From positions 2,898-15,745 of the forward strand of contig DMUF01000025.1 in assembly GCA_003476445.1 (NCBI GenBank): DNA of 12,848 nucleotides, written 5' to 3'. This document shows positions 7,397-12,848 of this stretch, piece by piece; within the stretch, counting starts at the first letter, position 1; each line of letters opens with the position of its first letter. The translations under genes and the position numbers were made by a program. The DNA is from Gammaproteobacteria bacterium (GTDB taxonomy: Bacteria > Pseudomonadota > Gammaproteobacteria > Pseudomonadales > Azotimanducaceae). The notes under the pieces were generated by a model. The model was not told the DNA's origin and did no database searches. It was given only the letters and a program-made list of their open reading frames with translations.

Positions 7397-8326
7397 ATGG
7401 AAATTTTCCTGCATCACTACCCGCCGTCCCTGTTCTCGGAAAAGATCCGGCTTCTACTGGGCTATCTCGAGCTGCCATGGCGCTCGGTCATCATCCCCAG
7501 CATCATGCCGCGCCCGCTCCTGATGCCGCTTTCCGGGGGCTATCGCAAAACGCCTGTGCTGCAGATCGGAGCCAACGTGTACTGCGATTCGCGGATCATC
7601 GCGCGCGGGCTTGCGCGCCACGCCGGTAATACGTCGCTCTATGCGCAGGGGTTCGCGGCGCACCGGGTGGCTGATTGGGCTGATTCGCATCTCTTCGCGG
7701 TGACGGTGGCACTCAATTTTTCCCCGCGCGCCGTTGCCGCGATGATGGGCGGCTTCCCGCCCGCGGAGGCCGCGGCGTTCCAGCAGGATCGCGCGGAGCT
7801 CACGCGCAATTCGCCCCCTATTGCCACGCTGTCACCGGCGGCAGCGCTTGCGAGCGTGCAGCACTACCTGAACGAGCTCGAGTCGAGCATTGGCGATGGG
7901 TTTCTCTTTGGCAAGCAACCCACGATCGCCGATTTCTCCGTGTACCACTGCCTCTGGTTCCTGCGAAACAATCCGGTGAACGCGGCGCTGGTGGTCGATC
8001 GACCGGCGATATCCGCATGGATGGCGCGCATGGGGGCCTTCGGTCACGGACAGATGCAGGAGTCGGATGGGGCGGCAGCGCTGGCGGGCGCGCTGGCGTG
8101 CGATCCCGTGCTGCCTCTGGTTGAGAACGAGCTGCCGGACGGCTTTGAACTCGGTGCGCGGGTGACCGTGACCCCGGTGGACTACGGTCGCATTCCGGTA
8201 GCGGGCGAACTGGTGGCGTGGTCGCGCGAGGAAGTCGTCATCGCACGACAGACGGAGCAGACGGGCTCTCTTCTGGTGCACTTTCCGTCGTCGGGATTTG
8301 AAGTGCAGCACGACACCAGCGCGTGA
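7397..8326 (+). CDS. Glutathione S-transferase-like protein with C-terminal extension
   Basis: 309 residues, longer than the ~200-230 of ordinary GSTs. Residues 1-75 look like the thioredoxin-fold glutathione-binding domain: HHYPPSLFSEKIRLLLGYLEL, then GYRKTPVLQIG with the cis-proline TPV, then CDSRIIARGL in place of the usual D-S-x-x-I motif. Residues ~85-215 form the helical GST C-domain, including FGKQPTIADFSVYHC, which matches the conserved capping-box region. Residues ~240-309 are extra, beta-rich in appearance (GARVTVTPVDYG, GELVAWSREEVVIARQ), and may be a small separate domain. ATG 7397 has a strong AGAGGAAG upstream. It follows lysR by 42 nt and may be in the same operon. Its substrate is unknown; stress or detoxification roles are only family expectations. 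The last 89 bp overlap hemH on the other strand. Confidence 0.85.
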   Translation: MEIFLHHYPPSLFSEKIRLLLGYLELPWRSVIIPSIMPRPLLMPLSGGYRKTPVLQIGANVYCDSRIIARGLARHAGNTSLYAQGFAAHRVADWADSHLFAVTVALNFSPRAVAAMMGGFPPAEAAAFQQDRAELTRNSPPIATLSPAAALASVQHYLNELESSIGDGFLFGKQPTIADFSVYHCLWFLRNNPVNAALVVDRPAISAWMARMGAFGHGQMQESDGAAALAGALACDPVLPLVENELPDGFELGARVTVTPVDYGRIPVAGELVAWSREEVVIARQTEQTGSLLVHFPSSGFEVQHDTSA

Positions 8327-9311
8327 GCGCCTGCATCCAGTCCCCGCGGTTATTCAGGCAGGGCACCAGGGTGTAGTCGAGACCGCCGGCCTCGAGAAAG
8401 GTTTCGCGACCACCGAGGCCCATTTCTTCCAGCGTCTCCAGGTTGTCAGCCACGAACGCGGGGCAGACCACAACAAGGCGGCGTACATCGCGCGCGGGCA
8501 GTTCTGCGAGCACGTGGTCGGTGTAGGGACGCAGCCACGGCTGTCGGCCGAGACGCGACTGAAAGCTCACGGACCACTGCTCGGGCGCGAGGCCAAGCGC
8601 CTCAGCCACCCGCAGCGACGTCGAGCGGCAGTGCTGCCGATAACAGGTCTTGTGCGCCGGCGAGGGCGTTTCGCAGCAGTTGGCGCTCTTCAGGCAGTGA
8701 TTGCCGGTAGGGTCTGCGCGGGTGATATGCCGTTCCGGCAGGCCGTGGTAACTGAACAGCAGATGATCCCATTGCTCCGGCAGATGCTCGCGCACCAGCG
8801 CGGCGAGGGCCGCGATGTAATCGGGCTCGGCGTGAAACGGCGGCAGCGTGCGAATACGCATGCGGTTGCCGGCCAGCTCGCGTACCCGCAGATCAGTCGT
8901 GGTCCAGGTCGAATCCGCGAACTGCGGGTAAAGCGGCACGACGAGGAGATCATCGACCCCGGCCGCCTGCAGTCGATCAAGAGCGCCGCTGATCGAAGGT
9001 TCGCCGTAGCGCATGGCGAGTTCGCAGGGCAGTTGCACGGCAGCCCGAGCGCCCTGTTCGAGGGCCCGGCTGTAATGCAGCAGCGGTGATCCCGTGCCCG
9101 GCCCGGCCGCGTCCCAGATACTCGCGTAGGCCGCCGCGCTGCGGCGCGGGCGGAAGGGCAGAACAAAGCACGAAACAATCATGCGCCGAATCGGCCAGGG
9201 CACGTCGATGACGTGAGGATCCATCAGGAACTCACCAAGATAGCGACGCACATCGGTAACGCTGCAGGAGGCGGGCGTGCCGAGGTTGACCAGCAGAATG
9301 CCGCTCGACAT
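8238..9311 (-). CDS. hemH: Ferrochelatase with cysteine-rich insert
   Basis: Inserts Fe(II) into protoporphyrin IX in the last step of heme synthesis; cytoplasmic or membrane-associated. 357 residues against 320 in E. coli. Opens with the typical GILLVNLGTP (4-13). The catalytic His189 lies in FSYHGLPERH (186-195) and the metal-site Glu292 in CPAFVADNLETLEE (283-296). Between the His motif and the usual TS/TA-LRVAEALGL helix lies an insert with Cys206, Cys212, Cys213, Cys223 and Cys228. Some bacterial ferrochelatases bind a [2Fe-2S] cluster through such cysteines, so this is a possibility here. After about residue 336 there is a Pro/Ser/Glu-rich tail encoded opposite the GST 3' end. ATG 9311 has GGAGA 6 nt upstream. 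It is divergent from hisH. Confidence 0.95.
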   Translation of the reverse strand: MSSGILLVNLGTPASCSVTDVRRYLGEFLMDPHVIDVPWPIRRMIVSCFVLPFRPRRSAAAYASIWDAAGPGTGSPLLHYSRALEQGARAAVQLPCELAMRYGEPSISGALDRLQAAGVDDLLVVPLYPQFADSTWTTTDLRVRELAGNRMRIRTLPPFHAEPDYIAALAALVREHLPEQWDHLLFSYHGLPERHITRADPTGNHCLKSANCCETPSPAHKTCYRQHCRSTSLRVAEALGLAPEQWSVSFQSRLGRQPWLRPYTDHVLAELPARDVRRLVVVCPAFVADNLETLEEMGLGGRETFLEAGGLDYTLVPCLNNRGDWMQALTRWCRAALQIPTTESAPEESPSAPSVVR

Positions 9312-9414
9312 GAGGATTCTCCGGGAGAGGGGCTCGGGGCGGGGCAGGTTGGGGTACAGCCCCGGTGACGCTTGGGATAGTATCCGCGCTCTTTCGTGAA
9401 GTCATGGTGACGGC
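9312..9414. promoter_or_regulatory. Divergent intergenic region, hemH / hisH, with candidate hisH promoter
   Basis: The 103-bp gap should contain the promoters of both hemH and hisH. The only AT-rich word near hisH is TAGTAT at 9378-9383, a fair -10 hexamer, inside the small perfect inverted repeat GGATA-g-TATCC at 9375-9385. I see no good -35 at 16-18 nt, so this is tentative. On the hemH side there are C/G-rich runs but no clear promoter. Confidence 0.35.
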
Positions 9415-10032
9415 TTGGCGATCATCATCGATTACGACGCTGGCAATCTGCGCAGCGTGCAGCGCGCGTGTCGCGAGGTGGGGCTTGAGGCTGCGATTAC
9501 GGCCGACCCCGACGCGGTGCGCCGTGCCGATCGCATCATCTTTCCGGGCGTTGGCGCCGCGGGTCCCGCGATGCGCAGCATTGCCGCGCGCGGCATCGAC
9601 GCGGCTTTGCGCGAAGCCATTGCGCGCGGTGTACCGACCCTGGGTATCTGTCTCGGCATGCAGATTTCGCTGGATTACTCCGAGGAAAACGACACGACCA
9701 CGCTCGGCCTCATCCCCGGTCGCGTGCGCCGGTTTCGGTTCGAGTCGCGCGCGCTCAAGATTCCGCACATGGGCTGGAACGAGGTGCGGGTAACCCGTCC
9801 GCACCCGCTGCTGGCGGACGTGCGCCCGGGTGACGAATTCTATTTCGTTCACGGCTACTACCCGGAGCCCGCGCGCCCGGAGGAAGTGTTCGCGGTGTCG
9901 GACTACGAGATCGAGTTTGCATCGGCACTCGGTCGCGACAACTACTTCGGCATGCAGTGTCATCCGGAGAAGAGCGGTCGTGTGGGTCTGTCCGTGCTGG
10001 CGCGCTTTGCCGAGTGGAACGGAACATGCTAA
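9415..10032 (+). CDS. hisH: Imidazole glycerol phosphate synthase, glutaminase subunit HisH
   Basis: Class I glutamine amidotransferase that hydrolyses glutamine and channels ammonia to HisF, making imidazole glycerol phosphate and AICAR in histidine synthesis. 205 residues, normal for the family. The catalytic triad is Cys79 (GICLGMQ), His183 and Glu185 (CHPEKSG); the oxyanion-strand motif PGVG is at 44-47, and PHMGWNEV (117-124) and YFVHGYY are HisH hallmarks. The start is a TTG at 9415: the nearby ATG 9404 and GTG 9407 are in another frame, and TTG gives the expected MAIIIDYDAGNLRSV N-terminus. The upstream GGTGA is only 4 nt away, a weak ribosome site. Its last 7 nt overlap hisF, implying translational coupling. 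It appears to be the first gene of its transcript. Confidence 0.95.
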   Translation: MAIIIDYDAGNLRSVQRACREVGLEAAITADPDAVRRADRIIFPGVGAAGPAMRSIAARGIDAALREAIARGVPTLGICLGMQISLDYSEENDTTTLGLIPGRVRRFRFESRALKIPHMGWNEVRVTRPHPLLADVRPGDEFYFVHGYYPEPARPEEVFAVSDYEIEFASALGRDNYFGMQCHPEKSGRVGLSVLARFAEWNGTC

Positions 10033-10805
10033 GCAAGCGTGTGATCGCCTGTCTTGATGTGCGGGATGGTCGTCTCGCCAAGAGCGTGCGTTTTGTCGAT
10101 ACGCGGGATATTGGCGATCCCGTTGAGAAGGCGCGCGAGTATTACCTCGACGGGCTCGATGAACTTGTCTTCTACGACATCACCGCGTCGAGCGACCGTC
10201 GGCGCATCATGCTGGATGTGGTAGAGGCTGTTGCCGCCCAGGTGTTCATCCCGCTGTCGGTTGGCGGTGGCGTGCGCTCGGTAGCCGATGCGACCGACCT
10301 GCGCCTGGCTGGCGCCGAAAAGATCAATGTGAACTCCGCCGCCGTCGCGCGGCCTGCGCTCATTGCCGAATGTGCAGACGCCATCGGCAACCAGAACGTG
10401 GTGCTGTCCATGGACGTGCGCTCGGTGGAACCGAGTACGACCTGCCCAAGCGGCTACGAGATCGTGATCAATGGCGGGCGCCGACCCATGGGTATCGATG
10501 CCATTGCCTGGGCGCTCGAGGGTGAGCGTCTGGGGGCCGGTGAACTGGTCGTTAATTCCATCGATGCCGATGGTACTCGCGAGGGCTACGCCATCGATCT
10601 GACCGCCCGCGTCGCCGAAGCCGTGCGTATACCCGTTATCGCCTCCGGTGGTGCGGGTCTACCCGAGCACCTCTACGAGGTGCTCACGGCGGGCAAAGCC
10701 GACGCGGCGCTGGTCGCGTCGATGGTGCACTATGGCGACTATCGCATCAGCGGACTCAAGTCCTATCTGCACGAGCGCGGGCTCAAGATGCGTATGTCCT
10801 GGTGA
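10026..10805 (+). CDS. hisF: Imidazole glycerol phosphate synthase, cyclase subunit HisF
   Basis: (beta/alpha)8-barrel cyclase partner of HisH in histidine and purine (AICAR) metabolism. 259 residues, normal length. The catalytic acids Asp11 (ACLDVRDG) and Asp130 (VVLSMDVRS) fall at the same numbers as in the well-studied Thermotoga enzyme. So do the residues of the ammonia-gate ring at the HisH interface: Arg5, Glu46, Lys99 and Glu167. The phosphate-binding loops SVGGGV (78-83) and ASGGAG (206-211) are present. ATG 10026 overlaps the hisH stop by 7 nt; an upstream in-frame start at 9957 would run through hisH and is unlikely. hisA, which often lies between hisH and hisF in gammaproteobacteria, is absent here. 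The intact active site argues for a genuine histidine-pathway enzyme rather than a surface-sugar amidotransferase pair. Confidence 0.96.
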   Translation: MLSKRVIACLDVRDGRLAKSVRFVDTRDIGDPVEKAREYYLDGLDELVFYDITASSDRRRIMLDVVEAVAAQVFIPLSVGGGVRSVADATDLRLAGAEKINVNSAAVARPALIAECADAIGNQNVVLSMDVRSVEPSTTCPSGYEIVINGGRRPMGIDAIAWALEGERLGAGELVVNSIDADGTREGYAIDLTARVAEAVRIPVIASGGAGLPEHLYEVLTAGKADAALVASMVHYGDYRISGLKSYLHERGLKMRMSW

Positions 10806-10839
10806 CAAGCTCGCGGGCGCGGTCAGGATCACAAAAGCG

Positions 10840-10851
10840 GCAACGCGTTGC
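10840..10851. repeat. Perfect 12-bp palindrome between hisF and the oxidoreductase gene
   Basis: GCAACGCGTTGC is a perfect palindrome within the 67-bp gap, 21 nt before the oxidoreductase ATG. It might be an operator for a dimeric repressor, but short palindromes occur by chance in GC-rich DNA. No promoter hexamers are obvious beside it. Confidence 0.35.
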
Positions 10852-10872
10852 GAAATGTGAGGGAGAACGGGC

Positions 10873-11841
10873 ATGAAAGGCATCGTCGTCGAAAACAAGC
10901 GACTGGTCTGGACCGACGTGGAGCGCCCTGCGCTGGGTCTTGGTCAGGTGCGCATCGGCGTCAAAGCGACCGCCATCAACCGAGCTGACCTGGTGCAGCG
11001 CGCGGGTGGCTATCCGCCACCCCCGGGTGCAAGTCCGATCCTTGGGCTCGAGTGTGCGGGTGAGGTGCTTGAAGTCGGCGAAGGCGTCGGCCGCGTCGTG
11101 CCCGGCGATCAGGTCTGCGCGCTGCTGGCCGGCGGCGGTTATGCCGAGGAAACCGTGGTCCCTGCGGGCCAGGTGCTCAAACTGCCGGCTGGTCTCGATG
11201 CCGTTGGCGCCGCCTCGCTGCCCGAGGTTTTCGCAACCGCTTATCTGAACCTGTATATGGAAGCGGGCCTGGCAACGGCGGAACGGGTGGTTATCCACGC
11301 AGGCGCAAGCGGCGTGGGCACGGCAGCGATCCAGCTGTGCAAAGCGTTCCACAATCCCTGTTTTGTTACCGCCGGCGGGGCGGACAAGATTGCGCGCTGC
11401 GTCGAGCTCGGCGCGGATGATGGGGCTGATCGGCACGCGGGTGGTTTTCTGGAGCGCGTTCAGGCCTGGTCCGGCCGCGGCGGCGTGGATGTCATTCTGG
11501 ACCCGGTGGGCGCCGCCTACCTCAAGGACAATCTCGACGCGCTGGCGCTGGGCGGGCGCCTGGTTCTGATCGGGCTGATGGGCGGTGCGCAGGCAGAGCT
11601 CAGTCTCGCGCAGGTGATGATGAAGCGGCTGCGCATCATTGGCTCCACGCTGCGCGCGCGCCCGATTTCGGAAAAAGCCGCGGTGATGGATGCGCTTGAA
11701 GCGCGGGTCTGGCCGCTGATCGCTTCGGGCGCCATCCGCCCGATCGTCGACGCAGTGTTCCCCATCGAGCGCGCGGAAGAGGCGCACGAGCTGGTCGCCG
11801 GCAATGGCACCTTCGGCAAGGTGGTGCTGACGATCGGTTAA
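10873..11841 (+). CDS. NAD(P)H quinone oxidoreductase, PIG3/zinc-independent MDR family
   Basis: Medium-chain dehydrogenase/reductase of 322 residues, normal for the quinone oxidoreductase group. The N-terminal catalytic domain holds NRADLVQRAGGYPPPPGAS (36-54) and GLECAGEVLEVGEG, characteristic of the TP53I3/PIG3-type subgroup. The Rossmann domain begins near 125, with the NADPH-binding HAGASGVGTAAIQL at 142-155; VLIGLMGG (231-238) and STLRARP (258-264) are further subgroup marks. The catalytic zinc ligands of alcohol dehydrogenases are missing, as expected for quinone reductases. GGGAG lies 7 nt before ATG 10873. It probably reduces quinones or reactive enones, but the natural substrate is unknown. 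It follows hisF by 67 nt and may be co-transcribed or have its own promoter. It is convergent with valS. Confidence 0.93.
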   Translation: MKGIVVENKRLVWTDVERPALGLGQVRIGVKATAINRADLVQRAGGYPPPPGASPILGLECAGEVLEVGEGVGRVVPGDQVCALLAGGGYAEETVVPAGQVLKLPAGLDAVGAASLPEVFATAYLNLYMEAGLATAERVVIHAGASGVGTAAIQLCKAFHNPCFVTAGGADKIARCVELGADDGADRHAGGFLERVQAWSGRGGVDVILDPVGAAYLKDNLDALALGGRLVLIGLMGGAQAELSLAQVMMKRLRIIGSTLRARPISEKAAVMDALEARVWPLIASGAIRPIVDAVFPIERAEEAHELVAGNGTFGKVVLTIG

Positions 11842-11852
11842 GGCGTGCGGAC

Positions 11853-11879
11853 GGCGGCACTCGATACGCGAGTGCTGCC
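11853..11879. terminator. Hairpin, probable terminator between convergent genes
   Basis: The arms GGCGGCACTCG and CGAGTGCTGCC form an 11-bp stem (one G-U on the plus-strand transcript) with a 5-nt loop, 11 nt after the oxidoreductase stop codon. There is no clear T-run on either side, so termination may be weak, Rho-aided, or helped by the second hairpin that follows. Confidence 0.6.
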
Positions 11880-11886
11880 CCGTTCA

Positions 11887-11912
11887 AGCCAGGCACACCC
11901 TCATGCCTGGCT
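11887..11912. terminator. Hairpin spanning the valS stop codon
   Basis: AGCCAGGCA and TGCCTGGCT form a perfect 9-bp stem with an 8-nt loop. One arm is the last three sense codons of valS (Ser-Gln-Ala), and the valS TGA lies in the loop. Together with the hairpin at 11853-11879 it makes a tandem pair, likely the shared transcription end of valS and the oxidoreductase gene. It lacks a T-run. Confidence 0.55.
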
Positions 11913-12848
11913 GATCACCTCGATTTGCCCGCGCAGCGTGGCAAGCGCCTGTTCCGCTTCCGCGAGTTTCTGACGCTCGCGCGCGACCACCTCAGCGGGC
12001 GCCTTGTCGGCAAACCCGGGATTGGCGAGCTTTTGTTGCAGACGCTCCACGTCCTGCTCCCGGCGAGCGATCTCTTTACCGAGCCGCGCGCGCTCCGCGT
12101 CCAGATCAATGAGTCCGGCAAGCGGCACCATGACGCGCAGATCGCCGACCAGACTGAGCGCGTGCGCCGGCGGGGTTGCGTCGTCCGCCAGCCACTCGAG
12201 GCGGTCTACGCGGGCGAGGCGCTTCAACAGCGATTCCGTAGCGCCTGCGAGTTCACGCGCCTGGGCTTGGCCACCCTGCAGCAGCACGGTGATAGCCTGT
12301 CCGGGTTTGATCCCGGCTTCACCGCGGATGTTGCGCAGCGCGAGGATCACGCCTTTCAACCAGTCGATGGCGGTGTCGGCGGCCGTGTCTGCCGGCAGAT
12401 CGTCGGCAACGGGGAAGGGCGCCAGCATGACGCTGGGTCCGGCTTTTCCTGCCCGCGGCGCGACTTCGCGCCAGAGCGCGTCGGTAATGAACGGAATCAC
12501 GGGATGCGCGGCGCGCAGCAGCATCTCGAGTATCTCAACCAGTGTGCGCCGGGTGCCGCGCACGATGGCGGGGTCCGAATCGGTGCTCCACAGCACGGGC
12601 TTGGTGAGCTCGAGATACCAGTCGCAGTAGTCGTGCCAGACAAAGTCATACAGCGCCGTGGCGTAGAGATCGAAACGGTAGGTGGCGAGCGCCTGCTCGG
12701 TCGCGAGCAGCAGTTCGCGCGCCCGTGACCGAATCCAGCGGTCTGGAAGCGACAGTTCAACCGGTCCATCGAGCGCTTCGTCGCCTGCGTTCATGAGCAC
12801 GAACCGGCTCGCGTTCCACAGCTTGTTGCAGAAGTTGCGGTAGCCTTC
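11901..12848 (-). CDS. valS: Valine--tRNA ligase, C-terminal third
   Basis: Class I aminoacyl-tRNA synthetase charging tRNA-Val. Only the last 315 residues of about 950 are in the window; the gene enters from the right edge. The first visible residues, GYRNFCNKLWNASRFVLMN, are a ValS hallmark at the junction to the anticodon-binding domain. That domain follows, with LYDFVWHDYCDWYLELTKP and LRAAHPVIPFITDALWRE. The last ~70 residues (ERARLGKEIARREQDVERL onward, with LANPGFADKAPAEVV) form the C-terminal coiled-coil arm that contacts tRNA. The catalytic and editing domains are outside the window. The stop codon sits in a hairpin loop. Confidence 0.97.
   Translation of the reverse strand, partial: EGYRNFCNKLWNASRFVLMNAGDEALDGPVELSLPDRWIRSRARELLLATEQALATYRFDLYATALYDFVWHDYCDWYLELTKPVLWSTDSDPAIVRGTRRTLVEILEMLLRAAHPVIPFITDALWREVAPRAGKAGPSVMLAPFPVADDLPADTAADTAIDWLKGVILALRNIRGEAGIKPGQAITVLLQGGQAQARELAGATESLLKRLARVDRLEWLADDATPPAHALSLVGDLRVMVPLAGLIDLDAERARLGKEIARREQDVERLQQKLANPGFADKAPAEVVARERQKLAEAEQALATLRGQIEVISQA

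Noticed and set aside
8298..9089. 263-aa plus-strand frame opposite hemH
   Set aside because: It lies wholly within and just beyond hemH, which has all its family motifs; the plus product shows none.
9957..10025. Upstream start for hisF inside hisH
   Set aside because: The MLSKRVIACLDVRDG start at 10026 is the family N-terminus, and the 7-nt overlap is a normal coupling arrangement.
10783..11787. 334-aa minus-strand frame opposite the oxidoreductase gene
   Set aside because: It is a mirror of a clear MDR enzyme gene, His/Arg-rich and without recognisable motifs.
11925..12728. 267-aa plus-strand frame opposite valS
   Set aside because: It is a shadow of the conserved ValS C-terminal region.
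1..12848. Search for CRISPR arrays, tRNA/rRNA genes, insertion sequences and toxin-antitoxin or defence genes
   Set aside because: Nothing supportable was seen. Coding density is high and the genes are metabolic or housekeeping types. The only repeats are short hairpins and the TTTCAAT pair.

Overview
The window is about 12.8 kb of GC-rich, densely coding bacterial chromosome. Gene content (moaB, hemH, hisH-hisF, valS, a biosynthetic-type thiolase, LysR and GST genes) and protein style fit a proteobacterium, most likely a gammaproteobacterium. I cannot place it more finely. I see no mobile elements, CRISPR arrays, rRNA or tRNA genes.

Layout. At the left, on the minus strand, moaB (molybdenum cofactor) is followed by the N-terminal three quarters of a thiolase gene that runs off the window edge. 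A roughly 90 bp AT-richer divergent region (1410-1497) separates moaB from a plus-strand group. That group is a giant biotin-dependent carboxylase gene (about 1646 aa), a LysR-type regulator and a GST-like protein. The GST gene is convergent with hemH (ferrochelatase, minus strand), and their 3' ends overlap by 89 bp. Divergent from hemH is the translationally coupled pair hisH-hisF, followed by a PIG3-type quinone oxidoreductase. At the right, on the minus strand, is the 3' third of valS, separated from the oxidoreductase gene by two consecutive hairpins that probably form a terminator region.

Most notable is the carboxylase at 1498-6438. One polypeptide carries counterparts of all four parts of bacterial acetyl-CoA carboxylase in the order AccA-like, about 500 aa of unassigned sequence, AccD-like, AccC-like, AccB-like. 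The two carboxyltransferase halves are in the reverse of the order usual in fused carboxyltransferases, and the AccD-type zinc ribbon is absent. The biotinyl domain has the AccB-type thumb and an EAMK biotinylation site. Motifs for biotin carboxylation and for both oxyanion holes are present, so it looks like an intact single-chain acyl-CoA carboxylase of unknown substrate. The nearby thiolase is compatible with acyl-CoA metabolism, but it is on the other strand and the functional link is inference.

The rest is core metabolism. Points of interest are a ferrochelatase with a five-cysteine insert and an overprinted tail, hisHF without hisA or hisB beside it, and several inverted repeats in the gaps between genes.
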